Source of the DNA: Reticulitermes speratus
Lineage: Eukaryota > Arthropoda > Insecta > Blattodea > Rhinotermitidae
Length of the DNA stretch: 64,000 nucleotides
Reading direction: 5' to 3'
Assembly: GCA_021186555.1 (NCBI GenBank)
Contig: JAJKFL010000008.1
Location: 16,299,936-16,363,935 of the forward strand
The notes under the pieces were generated by a model that was not told the origin of the DNA, did not search any database, and saw only the letters and a list, made by a program, of their open reading frames with translations. Shown one piece after another: positions 48,401 to 60,408 of this stretch. Made by a program: the position numbers and the translations under genes. Numbering within the stretch: position 1 is the stretch's first letter; the number at the start of each line of letters is the position of its first letter.

Positions 48401-48774
48401 CATGTCACCTCCTTGAGTCAGGAAAGGCTACCGCCTGCTTGTTATGTTAATTGCTTCTCTTTGGCGCTGAAGAAGTTGCCGATAGAGCACGGCGTTCTCA
48501 ATTCTTTGGACTTGCATCCACACTAATTTGAAGGCATTGAACATATCTGTAATAATCTGTATGTTGCGTTCAGTAAAGTTGACGAATTGATAAGTTTTTA
48601 TGTACATAGGGCGAACTTATATTTTCGCTGTTCCTGTAAATAATTTTTAGTTTTATGTCTAATAATTTTATGACTTTTTCGAATTAACTTTGCACATTTA
48701 CTGGCTTACAAACAGACTGATTGACTAACAACATTCGCTGCAGTTGATTGACAATTGCCTGTTCAAGAAATTCC
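45421..48774. other. unassigned AT-rich DNA
   Basis: Nothing assigned. The 124-codon minus-strand frame at 47512-47886 and the 110-codon frame at 46391-46723 show no recognisable domain. Confidence 0.45.
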
Positions 48775-48895
48775 GTTATTTTGGAACCCAAATTATCGTT
48801 ACTGTCACCACTAAAACACGCCCTTTAACTCTGTTCTGAGCCAGTTTAATCCAGTAGGCTGTGTTATAATCTGGTAGATTAATAACTTTCATAGC
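48775..48895 (-). mobile_element. LINE C-terminal fragment, minus orientation
   Basis: The minus-strand frame includes DYNTAYWIKLAQNRVKGRVL and ends TIIWVPK-stop. This parallels the DWIxLAQDRxxWRAL...MNLRVPK end of the LINE at 40.1 kb. The plus strand shows the shared landmark TGTTCTGAGCCAGTTTAATC. The upstream half of the 126-codon frame (to 49156) is unrelated sequence. Confidence 0.55.
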
Positions 48896-50644
48896 TTTAT
48901 CTTCGACTGCCTCCGTACTGTCAGAAGTTTGGACAGCCTTTAATAAAATAGCGTTTTCTCTAAACCTGTTACACGTACTGAATCTCGCGACAAAATGCTG
49001 AGTTCCTTGTTTGCACAGCAGCCGAACTCTGTTACCGAACAGCAGACGGCTTAGTGTGAGTTCGAATTGCGTTACAGGCGACGGCGATGTCAATCTAGCT
49101 TGGGTAGACCGCATCGCGACGCCAAGCGTCTGTTTCCAGAAACCAGCACCATCCACTCTGCAAGAGTATCTTTTGAAATATTCTCGGTTTAGAAAACATA
49201 TGACGTTTTGATATTGTTTGATATGATTTCGTTACCTGTATTGACATTTGTAGCTTGAATTCCGGGCTTTTATATATATATTATTTATTTATTCTTCAAT
49301 ACAGTGCGTGTTATTATATTTAACCTAAGTCAAAAAATGTGCCATAAACGCTCTCTTCTTGGAACATATATAGTGTAAGAAAGCAAACATCTTTAATATA
49401 AGATATCATAACGAAGTGTTAGGTTTCTTAGTAAGGTTATAAATTAGGAGAGATCAGTTTTAAACACAACCATTCTGTGTTCTATAACAGGCTGAAATAC
49501 TGAAGCTTCACTTTAAAGTTACAACACAACATTTCCGAATGTTCTAGAAAAATATGAAATTCGCAATTGTCATTTTGAGTTTTATGTCTTTGATTATAAA
49601 CAACTGGTCATTAAGAAAGCAATGCGTAAAAATTGTTTTTGAGGGCGAAACACTGCAACTTCTCTGGAGCGCAATGTGAGTCTTTAATAAGCAATTTCTC
49701 TTCGTGTGAATTGGAGTCAAGTGATTCGATTGAAAAGAGCGACGACACGTTGAACACCTTATGTACTTGCGTCTGTCTTTCCGCTAAATATTCTTCGACC
49801 GAATTCATATTTGTTGGCAACTGGACACCTTACTTGAAGACTTACTTACATTTACGTTACTTGCTCACCGTTTTCAAGACAAGTTCAAAAAATATGGGCA
49901 GAGCCAGAGAGGACGAAGAAACGTTAGACGCTCTAACTATAGTATGACGCAATACAGATGTTTGGTAATAAGGAACCCTCCTGTCTGTTATGTATTCGTA
50001 CATTTCCCATCTTTGTCCTCGTAAAATTCGGTATTTTAATTAGAAGAGGTAAGATAATTCGCATGTCATTGTTGCTTCTAAAATTGGAGTTGCATTGAAA
50101 CTTTTTCTATACAGCTTAATTAGGGGCCGATATTCTTCAAGCCCTCCCCTTGCCGACAACAAATGTAACAATAATGGTGTAATCTAAGTAACAATAATGA
50201 GGCGGAAATGATAGTACAACATGGCGAGTGTTTCTAACATTTGACGGAAAATGTGGGGGTTTGTTTGTCTAATAATCAGGAGCCATGTTTTCCATCTTGT
50301 TGAGACTGTCACCCCAACTTACAGCGGAGTGTCGCGTGATTGCCTACTTCAGTAGGGTGTTGAAACTCTGTTGACTACTGCTGATTTCTAAATCCATCCA
50401 TCTCGCTCCAAAAACCTTCCCCTCATCGTGTCATTTTTCGTTGTTTTGGCGTTGTGCCTCGCACACGTACCTGTACCCTCTCACACCCTTTATGTAACCA
50501 CTTACCCGTATTGGGTAATTAGCAGACAAAACACAGTGTTCTCACTCGTGACAGTATCAACATTTTAGGAAGGGTAGATTTTAGGAACCGAAGTGAAGCA
50601 ATCCTTCGAATGAGTTGGTCTGTTTAAATACTGCTTTAACAACT
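48896..50644. other. unassigned AT-rich DNA
   Basis: No gene assigned. The 104-codon plus frame at 49633-49947 has no motif I know and is opposed by a minus-strand frame. Confidence 0.4.
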
Positions 50645-50660
50645 CCCCCCCCCCCCCCCC
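50645..50660. repeat. poly(C) run
   Basis: Sixteen consecutive C. Such runs are prone to length error in assemblies. Confidence 0.95.
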
Positions 50661-50965
50661 GTGCTCTGTCATGAGACGGGAGTGTGACAGGTTCTAATTT
50701 TCGTGTTTGATGTTCTCCCTATGCATATCATGCACGGTGGGTAGGACACCTCATTTTCATTAGCACCTATACTACGCACGCCAATTCATATCAGGATATA
50801 ACACAAACGTGGAACTTGCTTGCTGTAGGGGTGATAAGCAGTTACCGATTAATGTTTGTACTACGTTGAGTTTAAAGTGACATAATTATTTTACAGCTTA
50901 CACCCAGGCTGTCTGTGGAAGCCATTTTAACTGTTAAAACTAAATAAACTCCAATCGTAAACACT

Positions 50966-51000
50966 TATATATATATATATATAATAATATAATAATTTTA
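50966..51000. repeat. (TA)n / AAT-rich tract
   Basis: Alternating TA followed by ATAATAAT. Confidence 0.85.
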
Positions 51001-51761
51001 TAATACTAAGGACTGAGTGTCTTAAAATATTTAGCCTTCGACAATTATTTGTAGGCTGGTAAAATCAAGGAAAATGGGTTGACAGGGTCATGTAACATGC
51101 ATAGCAAATCTGAAAATGCGAAAAACGTTACTGGGAACACCTGCACGAGAGAGATAAATTGAAGACCGAAGCATATATTGGAGTATGGGGATAAAACGGA
51201 TGTTAAAGTGGTTAATGTTTAGACTGGGAGCAGTGGTGCGCTCTTGTGGACACGGTAATAAAACTAAATTTCCATAAGGGCCTGACATTCCTTGAGCAAC
51301 CTGTATACATACTTGATATGAAATTATTTCCTCGAAAATGATACAAAATCTTACGTTTTCTCTATGTTTCAGGTAAGTACTCTTTCCGTCGCCTCCGGCC
51401 TCACCCACTGTAAAAATCGCCTTTTTGGGTCCCAGTTTGAATTACACCGAGCTTTCAGCTCATGCAACTGGGACAGACGAGGGGGTAAGTTAGTGGAAAA
51501 AGTACGAAATTAACTCAATTTGTGTACATCACTTACGTGAAATTTCTGCTTTAAAATGCGTAAGTGGCGATACTGTTACGTGGTGTAATGTGCCCTTGCT
51601 CCTTGACAGTTTACGCGTGGGTTAATTTGAAAGATGAAGTGGCTTATAATACCGCAATCTGTATGTCTGGCTGCCTGTAGCCACATTCAGTAAAATGCGA
51701 GGAAAAGTCATAAAATCCTACCGTACGTTATTGCCTGCATCTTCACCAACAGAAAGCACGC
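51001..51761. other. unassigned DNA
   Basis: The 106-codon minus frame (51088-51408) has no recognised motif. Confidence 0.4.
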
Positions 51762-51797
51762 CCACACACACACACACACATACACACACACACACAA
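51762..51797. repeat. (CA)n microsatellite
   Basis: CA dinucleotides with one T interruption. Confidence 0.95.
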
Positions 51798-52684
51798 ATT
51801 AAAAAATCTCATTATTCAAAATACAGTCTCTGTTACAGATGGCTGATAGGAATCCTTTCTAACCATAATCGGATTATGTATTTTTGCTTTTTTGCCAGCT
51901 GTTTCCTTTTTCAGCTTCATTCATATGATGCAAATTAAATTGATGAAGCTGAACCATTTAAAAAATACGTCCCTTGCATTTCATCGCGCCCTATTCTGAA
52001 ACATATTAAATTCTGTCATCTCTAGGAGCTCTGCACATAATCCCTCACTGATTACTTTGCAATGCTTCCTAACTCTTTTCAGAATGGATCTACCATTCCT
52101 ACCGCTGTTGCAACCATATTAATCTAATAAGGGTGTATATTCCATTCATATATAAAGTACGTTCTGCCTTAAGGGTTTAGAAGAGATGTGAGAGAGGAAG
52201 TAGCTGTGCGAGATTTGATTACCTGCTTTTCGTTTTGCTTGAGAATGGGATTCTCTCACACAAGATGTGACTCGAATAGAAATTAGGTTTCCTGATAAAC
52301 TTCCCAAACACTAAATATATATCCAAATAGAGTAGTGCTAGTGTAAACCTGGAGATATGTACCCCTCCTTCCCGGTTGCTATAACAATGAAACAAAATGG
52401 AGACAATTTCCACTTCTATTTAACCGTCTAAAAGATTGTTTGGGAAAGGAAAAAGTAGTGTGGGGTAGACTAAAGGAAAGAGGAAAAAGGTCTGAGAAAT
52501 AGAGGTGCTTCTTTGCGGAAGTTTTAGAGGGAATTACACAGTGCTTAAGGTTTGTAAGAGCGAGTGTAAAGGAAATACTAATAAAAGGCTCGCTTTTAGC
52601 TTGTTTAAGGAAGCATTCGAAACAGAAAGACATCTGTAGACAGAAATAGTGGAGTACTAAAGATTGTAAATAATGTAGTGCAAC

Positions 52685-52800
52685 CCATTAAAGCACAGTG
52701 GTTACTATATGTACCACCTGCTTTAATGTTTGTCCACAGAGTGTTTTTCGTTGTCCTAAGAATAAACAGCTGTTACTTTCTTCCGATATGCCTTTGTATT
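52685..52800 (+). repeat. family D repeat
   Basis: CCCATTAAAGCACAGTGGTT, then ACTATATGTACCACCTGCTT, then near its right side AAGAATAAACAGC. The GTGGTTACTATATGTACC core is shared exactly with 12.76 kb. The TTAA start is not intact. Confidence 0.5.
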
Positions 52801-54629
52801 GATGTGGTGTATGAAGTCACGTCTAAAATTGTGTAGAGATTATTAATTGCACGTTTCATAGGGTTAATACGACACTGATTTGATACCTATACCTTAGCTT
52901 GTTTCTTGGCAAGAATATTTACTTTTTAGTTTATTTAACAACGCCTATTCAAACAATTGTTTATATACTTGAAGCTGTGCATTGAAGAATGACTTGTTAT
53001 GAAGAGTTTAGAGGGAAGTAGTCTTGGTTTATCCTAATCTATTACCCCGAAATTTATTTTGAAGGACTGAAGAAAACCGTGGAATTTATTAGTCAGGTTA
53101 CGCGAAATTCCATATTGCTGTTAAAGTGACATGTAACGTTCCAACTTCATTGATGATCAGAATCTCAGTGGAGGAAATTCAAAGTTTGGGGTGATTTATT
53201 TGGCTGCAACTGCATTAATACTAAGTCACAAAACGTCCACAGGGCGTCAGACTTCTGGTGATTTCGCTTTACTGTTTCTTTAGGTTTCTTGCCCTTCTGC
53301 CATAAACGGCGAGATGTCATGCTTCCTGTATTGTCTCGTAAAGGGTGAGATGTCATATGTCCAAAGCGAGATGTTTGTTAGGCCTTAGTTCGTGCTTTCA
53401 AGAGGGTTAGTTTATCTCTATTTTAAAGACCAGGCACATAAATGTACGTACGTATTGACGCAAAGTGTTTTTAATCTTGTTATTTAATAGCCACGCCTAC
53501 TGTATTAGCTTTGATTATCAGATACAGATATAGACTGTTTCGTGCCCATTCACATTAAAGACTCTTCAACACACCCTTTCAGACAATTTTTCCATTTTGT
53601 TTCATCAAATGTTCATCGAACACTTTCTGAATTTGGCTACACATTTTAGTGCTTCGTAATATCTGCATTACTTAAGTCATGTAAGCTTGTTTAGGTCACG
53701 TATAATAGTAATTTTAATAGACTAATTAACATGCAAGATGAAAGTCACGGGTTATATTTTAATATAGACCTCAGTACCAAATTAGTCTAAATCTTCTCTC
53801 TGGTTTCGAGATGAAATATGTGGACGGAAACGAGATCCTCTCTTTACACGTACTTTCTGCAAATCACGCACAATATTATTATCTGCAAACTGTTCTGAAA
53901 TAGGAAATTACATGCAGCGGATTTCCTGGAATGTACACACAATTCCAGCTGCTCAGGTTTTCGGTAACTTACAATAAAGGGAAACCATTCATTTCGAAAT
54001 ATATGGTTGAGTCTTAAACTTTTCCCTTTTCAATCAGAGTTGAGGAACTTTCTGATTTATTTCCTCTACTCTTCCACTGTTGTCCAATGTAAAGAGAACA
54101 TCATGTGACATTTTATTTAAATTGTTCCATTTGTTTCGGAACATTCCTTATTGGTCCAGATTGAAATCCAAAGTGCTGCAAACTTAAGAGTAATTTGCCT
54201 TAACCGCATATTTATACCCATATGATTATCCGTGTATTTTGGATCGCATTCCTCATTAATATATCAAAATTATACCACAATATTTTACTTTTGAATTAAT
54301 GTTTTACCCTACCGTACACTCATTAGTAGTGACTGCAGTGTTGTTAAGAGTGAAACTCAGCCTGCTTCTAGTGCCGAGGTGAGATGTGTGTTGACCTACA
54401 GGGACTAGGATCCATATTTCTTCAAGCGTGAGCCTTCAGGACAATGAAAATTTCGTGATTTGTGTTTTTCACATCGATATTTAGAAGATAGTGCAGGAAG
54501 TGTTTTCCCTGTTTATTATCATCTTTAAAACTAGCGAATTAGTAACATGTTTCAAACTCTTCCAGCGAATTCAGTTGTTAGCGACAAACTGTGTGGCCAA
54601 CGACGCGTTTTTATTAGGCTATTTTTAAG
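52801..54629. other. unassigned AT-rich DNA
   Basis: No gene or clear repeat. Confidence 0.45.
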
Positions 54630-54985
54630 ATGGCAGGCAACAGGAGACTGAGCTTCGAACAGTGAAGAGAAGTCGTTATCTTTTTGTGGAAACGAAGAGT
54701 GTTGTTGTAACACAAGGACGTTTCTTGCCAGACCACATGTAGCTAATGTTTTCCTTGGTTTTCACTATGAAAAATTCTGTTACTCTGTGATGTCTTACCG
54801 TTTTCCTGGACGCCTTTATTGTGGGCAAGCATGGCCATCCCACAACCCAGAAAATTAATCTGTGTGATTTCTTTCTGTGGAGGTTCTTGAAAGAAGGTTT
54901 GTACTCAAGGAAACTTGGTTCGTTAGTACAACTCCGAATCATGAAAATCCAGCAGTACCGCACAGTTGCAGTCGACATGTCCTAA
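54630..54985 (+). pseudogene. Tc1/mariner-type transposase, internally deleted and frameshifted
   Basis: An ATG at 54630 opens MAGNRRLSFEQ-stop-REVVIFLWK, the first HTH of an IS630/Tc1/mariner-type transposase as I recall it. After shifts a frame gives FLARPHVANVFLGFHY and AWPSHNPEN. The last frame (54863-54985) reads CDFFLWRFLKEGLYSRKLGS and stops. CDFFLWG(Y/F)LK..VY is the conserved tail block following the catalytic core in this family. The N-terminal and C-terminal parts are separated by under 200 bp instead of several hundred, so the DDE core has been deleted. Inverted ends were not located. Confidence 0.5.
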
Positions 54986-55309
54986 GGTAAACACAAATGT
55001 GCATTTCTTCTTGGGGGGAAGAAACTGAGAAAGACTTTGAATCGTATTAAGCATGTTGTGCGTTAAAAGCAACTTCACATCATTGTTTGCTTTTCTATGC
55101 ATGCAATACGCAGTATTAGTGTAATAAAATACAAGCTTTATGCAATCTTTAAAAGGTAATTATTTCGTGAACCATGCCTTTCAGAATGCAAAAAAAGGGG
55201 AATTTAATAAAAATGAAATAAATGGGTAACTGAGAGTATTACATGTTCTTAATCATGCCACCCAATATTTAGGACGCTTTAATATAGCAAGCTACAATGT
55301 GCTTGGAAT
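54986..55309. other. unassigned DNA
   Basis: Nothing recognised; it may contain the unlocated end of the transposon to its left. Confidence 0.4.
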
Positions 55310-55475
55310 ATGATTGGAAAGAACAGAAGAACAACGCGTGCAGAATTTTGGAAGGTGAAACTCTTGGCAAGAGCCCGCTTGGAAGGCCGAGTAGGAAAAC
55401 AGAGTTTATTACTAATACGTGTCTTAGAAAGATAAGGTTTGCGGATGTCTGCTGGGTGAAGTTGACTTAGATTCG
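55310..55475 (+). mobile_element. LINE C-terminal fragment, plus orientation
   Basis: The plus-strand frame reads ILEGETLGKSPLGRPSRK, then TCLRKIRFADVCWVKLT. This fits the VLVGKPEGKRPLGRPRRRW...DWIELAQ end of the same LINE family as 40.1 kb, with substitutions at most key positions. No RT domain. Confidence 0.55.
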
Positions 55476-56558
55476 AATCAAATATCTGGATGTATTTTTA
55501 GCGGTGTTAAAACTTTACGCTGTGCAACCAGAATATTAGTCAATTTGAGGCGTAATTTAATGTAATTCTGCCTATTTTCTTATATTTTCGTCAGATTTGG
55601 TTTAAAATACAGTATATAACATTTCCATAGAACTTTGCAAACTAACTGTAACTTTATGAATAACGTTGCAGTGAAAATCTACATTACTTAAGGGGCGTAA
55701 ATAAATTTATTTCTATATTTCCCTCATATTTGTCCGATTTGGGTAAAATTTGTTATGATGAATCTTAGAGTAATGCTGTTGAACGCTTGTCAGTTTAATG
55801 AAAACTGACTGAGGAAGACGATACTTTTCTAATAGGCGTAACTAGCCATTACATTTATTAGTGTGCTGAAAAATCTTACGAAGCTTTCAAAGTAAAGAAA
55901 GTCTTGGTGAAGTCTGTGTATTACGTCACGAAATACGCTATTTGCAATCATTTTTATTATTAGGACCAATAACAAAATGTGCCAAAGCATTAAATCAGGG
56001 TGATTTCAAACAGCAACTAATTTTAAAGTTCGTTAATTTTCAAAGATATTGAAACATGTTCAGAGTGATCTCTCAATACCATTCTCGACTATACGTGATC
56101 AGACACATCTAACATGAAAGCAGACACAGCAGTTGGAGAGCCAACTTTACTGTCCATAAACGTGATATGTTACTTCATATTGCCTTAGTTCAAAACTTGG
56201 AAGCCAAAAGAAAAACGAGAGGAAAGGAAGAAATTGGTTTGTCGCGGGAAGATAGTATCGCTAACTGGCACCAGCTCTGAACAAGTGAGACGAAACAAAA
56301 TAAGCTGCTTGCAGATGTCTTACTAGTATATGAAAATAACACACACTTAGCTTGCAACAGACGTTCCTGAGGGAGACATTTCGTGGTAATGGCGACTTGC
56401 TTCCCGACGTTAGAGATTCGTCATAGCAAATCAAACGCGCGACACACGTAAGAACATCTCGCGAAATGCTGAATCAATTGCAGTCAACATCCCTGCAATA
56501 TAAACTGATATTATCGACTTAATTTGTATAGTATCACATATATCTTATATTTAACGTG
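55476..56558. other. unassigned AT-rich DNA
   Basis: No gene. Around 55590 and 55730 are two CG(T)CAGATTTGG..TAAAAT / TGTCCGATTTGGGTAAAAT strings. They resemble the CCAGATTTGAACCAAAT part of the 58.5-59.1 kb element, but too weakly to call. Confidence 0.4.
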
Positions 56559-56818
56559 GACCGTGATGGCGTAGTCGGTATAACGACTCGCTTCGGGCTG
56601 GACGGTCCGGGAATCGAATACCGGTGGCGGCGAGAATTGCCGCACCCATCCAGACTGGCCCTGGGGCCCACCCAGCCTCGTGTACAATGGGTACCCGATC
56701 ATTTCCGGCGGTAAAGCGACCGGGACATGGCGTTAACCACCCACCCCATCTAGCACCGAGATTAAAGAAATAATAGAGATGTACGTCTACACCCTCTCTG
56801 TGCCTTCATGGTATTGTA
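56559..56818 (+). repeat. SINE2 copy B
   Basis: Head GACCGTGATGGCGTAGTCGG, then TATAACGACTCGCTTCGGGC (A box), and B box GGGAATCGAATACCGG. The body carries CACCCAGCCTCGTGTACAAT, GGGTACCCGATCATTTCCGG and GGACATGGCGTTAACCACCC. Near its end is CCTCTCTGTGCCTTCATGG. The best preserved of the three SINE2 copies. Confidence 0.88.
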
Positions 56819-57181
56819 TAGCGTGAACTTTTCTTTGTACCTTAAATATAAACTGCTTTCCTCCGTGAAAAGTATAAACATACCGTTTTAACATGGCCAT
56901 GCCTTCTATGTGCTCCATTTGGGATTGTGTACCAGCCGAGGGTTTTGCCATTTACCAGTACCCCCAATGTTCGCGTTATATAATATGAAATATTGGAAAG
57001 GCCTTTCAGTACATCAAGAGAAGAACGCCGAAATGTGAGGAAAATTCTCGACTGTCTAGTGACTGAAATAAAATAAATTGTATGACTTTGACACAAAATG
57101 GCTAGAGACGAACATATTTCAAGATATTAATCACTTATTAAGCAGGAGCTTGTATTCTATTGTGTAAGAATTTGAATGAAA

Positions 57182-57430
57182 CCGATCCGAATGGCCGTGC
57201 GGTCTAACGCTTTGGTCTGCGGCCGCTCGCTTGCTGGGCTTGCGGGTTCGCATCCCGCAAGGGGCATGGACGTCTGTCTCTTTTGAATGTTGTGTGTTGT
57301 CAGGTAGAGGTCTCTGCGTCGGACTGATCACTCGTCCAGAGCAGTCCTACCGAGTGTGGTGTTTCTTGAGTGTCATCGCGAAGCTTCGAAAATGAGGAGG
57401 CCCTGGCCCACTAGAGGCTGTTGCGACATG
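57182..57430 (+). repeat. SINE1 copy G
   Basis: Head CCGATCCGAATGGCCGTGCG, A box GGCCGTGCGGTCTAACGCT, B box GGGTTCGCATCCCGC (one change). It ends AGAGGCTGTTGCGACATGG with an A-rich tail. The minus-strand frame 57131-57331 is an artefact of it. Confidence 0.9.
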
Positions 57431-57775
57431 GAAAAAAAGAATTTACATGAATCCTGAGAAATAATCTTTTATTTTATAAAGAAAATAAGTTATTTTCTTG
57501 TATTCACTGTATAAATATTGCGTGAGTATTAATTCTATTTTGTATGTTGATTATTAAATACTTTAACATCTTTGGTTTGGTATTAAGATACACACTTCTA
57601 AGTAATTATATTGCCCAGAATAACATCTGATCTGCTGATGTACACTCTTTACCCCCAGCAGAAGGTAGCTCTTCTGTAATGATATCAACTTAACCTGAAC
57701 TTAAATTAAGATTATCTTAGTTTATTTCTCTCAGATGAGATGAGACGGGGTGTTATAGATTCTTGAAAACTTCCT

Positions 57776-57808
<33 letters not shown>

Positions 57809-57816
57809 CACCACCA
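57776..57816. repeat. (CTA)n(CCA)n compound microsatellite
   Basis: A CTA array passes directly into a CCA array, a common pattern of microsatellite mutation. Confidence 0.95.
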
Positions 57817-58144
57817 TTCTCCCACTTGCTGTAATCCTTTACTATAATTCTAGTGACGCGATCCCCGGGCTGTGTGTGACAGGGAGTCAACGATGTTAAT
57901 CAAAGCGGTTGGCACTGAGGCTTCTCCAGATAGCGCATGTCTCATCTCCCTCGTCTTTCTTGACAAGTCGTGATCAGAATGAAACTAGTGACTACATTAC
58001 AGTTCGCCCTGCAACTACGTAACTATCTAGAGGCTGCAAAGTTTTATTATTTTCACGCCGATATGTATCCGTGTGGTAAAAAATTCTCCCTCCCCACCTC
58101 CGTTTTACGTTATGAAACTGGAAGAGTTATTACAGTCCTCACGT

Positions 58145-58450
58145 TGTACTCACCAGTTTGTCAGTACACTGAGCCTGATGAATCCAGTAAATACATTCAC
58201 CTTTACACACTACTTCGTGTCCCGCCTAGACGTATATATCTTCAGGTTTTCCGAATAAAATTTCATTTGCATTTTTTATCTCTCCCGTGCTTGTTACGTG
58301 CCTCATCACATGACATTCTCCTTTATTCAAAGGCACCACAATATGTGGTGGAGAATACAAATTATGATACTCCTCGTTATGCAATTTTCTCCTTCTCGCT
58401 CTTAATTAAAGTTTCTCAGGTCCATACATCCTTCTCCTGTTTCCTGTTCC
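58145..58450 (-). mobile_element. LINE C-terminal fragment, minus orientation
   Basis: Minus-strand reading: RRRKLHNEEYHNLYSPPHIV, then after a shift ANEILFGKPEDIYV, then a decayed (LLDSSGS) segment. These match the WRRLHNEELHDLYSSPNIIR...VLVGKPEG part of the 40.1-kb LINE family. On the plus strand TGAGCCTGATGAATCCAGT is the shared landmark. The 168-codon plus-strand frame (57970-58476), the longest in the window, is antisense to this and should not be annotated as a gene. Confidence 0.65.
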
Positions 58451-58535
58451 TGTTCCCGATAGTCCTGTGCCCTTAGAGAATTAATTTCTTACCCATATAA
58501 ACAAGATAGTCACTGTACGTATAACATAATAGTGT

Positions 58536-59083
58536 GGCGCTTTCGCCTAGTGTTTATACCTCCTCGGCTATCCTAACTTCCGAACACCATTTCAGTCGAA
58601 TAGAGCGCTTGTATGGGGATTTAGTACCACCGGCAACAAGGAAAGGTACTTAGGTCTTTACGTAAAGTGCCCAATACATTTGCCCGATTTTAACCAAAAG
58701 AGGGTTTTCTCAGGATATTGTCATAACAGTCCCCAATATAAAAATTCAAAGAAATGCATTCCAGTGAAAGCTGCGCTGATGCATGCGGACAGACCGACAG
58801 ACGGAAGGGCGTGACGAAGTTATTAGGTGATTAAATGTCACCGGCAACAATAAAACGTACGTAGGTCCTCATATAAATTTCCCGATATATTTGCCAGATT
58901 TGAACCAAATATCATCAAACTTCCATAAAAGTCTGCAACATCAAATTTTACGAAAATGCGTTCAGTGGGAGCCGTGCTGCTACATGCGAACAGACGGACG
59001 GATAGATGGCCAGGCAAAGGGACAGACGGACGGACGGACATATCGAAGGTACCAGGCGCTTTTCGCCACTATGCGAACGCGCC
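58536..59083. mobile_element. GGCGCGTTCGC-ended element with two internal repeat units
   Basis: The left end is GTGGCGCTTTCGCCTAGTG (the GGCGC block starts at 58536). The right end, reverse-complemented, is TTTGGCGCGTTCGCATAGTG. Two tandem internal units of about 215 bp begin with the ACCGGCAACAA landmark near 58629 and 58841. Each contains TAGGTC(C/T)T, TTTGCC(C/A)GATTT and AA..CAGTG. Each ends in a GACAGACGGACGG-type tract. The 21.0-kb member has one unit. No transposase; non-autonomous. Confidence 0.7.
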
Positions 59084-60364
59084 AAACAACAGATAAAATT
59101 ATAATTTTGTATATTTTAATCCTGTTGCGTCTTTAAAGAACAATATACGGAAATGCAAAATATTCTGAACAGACTAATGACAAAACGCCTTCCACGAATT
59201 TTATCTGCTTTTAATTTATTATTTACTGACATGTAACTTGAAATTGTTGCTGTCCTGCCCAAACATTTGAACCTGGCGCCGTTTTCGAAGGATTCGCTGG
59301 CTAGGACTGTCTGTGGACATCGGTGTTTGAATCTGGAGAGGGTTGAGTAAAGCAACTTGCCAATTAGGGCAATACATTATGGACGAAATTTTATTTTGTA
59401 TTAATCCAGTCAAGTGTAATGCCGTAAATATTTTTCCTTATTCTCATAAAATTATATAATTTTTCAAGTTAAGTCACATTCTTCTTGTAGTCAGTCATCA
59501 AAGGCTGTCATGTTTGGTCTTAATATTTTCCATATTTTCCTCGCATTAGATAATATTAATGAGTCCAACGCATTTTGTTGGACTTACTAATATATTTCTA
59601 ATGGAAGGTAAGTATGGAAAATATGAAAAATGTGAAGGTTATAAATGCCCAACAGACACAAACAACCCATTTTTAGAAGAATTCAAGGGAAAAACTATAT
59701 AAGCATGCTTTGTTGGGCTCATTAATGCATGTCGTATTTGCTTGAACTTATGTTTATAATAAAAATTTTGCTCAGCAAAGATTAAAGTTCGTAAAAAATT
59801 CTGCTGTTGGGAAAGAATTCAAATGGACTGAGAATTGTGATGCTATATCTTTAAAAATAAGTTTGGGGTAATTAACTTTGTTGGTAGAAACTGCATGAAA
59901 TGAAAACACTATTGCACGTGGAAGTAATTCGTCTGAACATTTGATGAGTCAGGTTAATCTACATCAAATGTGAAGATCCAGTTCCTACGTCATAGATAGC
60001 ACAAGTTTGCTTCTAGTGGAAAGACGAATTGGTGAATCCTGTCTGGAGGAAGTAATGTTTTGTGGTTGTCTTTTTATGTATATGGATTGGTTCTGGTACT
60101 TCAGTAATTTAACCTTTTTTATTCATCTTTCGTGCTGTGCCTCCCTGAGGACGATCACATGATTGGCCGAAACATATAGGAGTTTATTGTGTATATAACT
60201 ATCATTAATATACTTGTGTGCATTTTGTTGATACTGTAATTGTATATAATAGACTACTGCACGGATCATGGATTTTAGAAAGTTCAAATAATGGCCGTTT
60301 GTTGTAAGTCTTAGGAAACACATTTATATTATGCGAACAAATCTCAGATTTTTTAGTTTTAAAC
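59084..60364. other. unassigned AT-rich DNA
   Basis: No gene. At 60137-60175, CCTGAGGACGATCACATGAT, then GGCCGAAACATATAGG, resembles the family E core. A ...TTAATGAGTCC/..GGACTTACTAA pair near 59558-59592 is a short local inverted repeat. Confidence 0.45.
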
Positions 60365-60408
60365 CTGGCAGTACATGTAATAACCACTGGGGTTAAAAGG
60401 GTTATTAT
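60365..60408 (-). repeat. family D repeat end
   Basis: On the minus strand it reads AACCCTTTTAACCCCAGTGG, then TTATTACATGTACTGCC. This matches the AACCCTTTAAAxxxxAGTGGTTACTATATGTACCGC end of the other copies. Confidence 0.5.

Noticed and set aside
49633-49947. 104-codon plus-strand frame as a gene
   Set aside because: No known motif, opposed by a 69-codon minus frame, no exon context.
56559-56635. Possible tRNA gene
   Set aside because: Head of SINE2; no cloverleaf closure, and it is shared with two other SINE2 loci.
57970-58476. 168-codon plus-strand frame, the longest in the window
   Set aside because: It lies antisense to a recognisable LINE C-terminal fragment (LHNEEYHNLYSPP on the minus strand); no domain on the plus strand.
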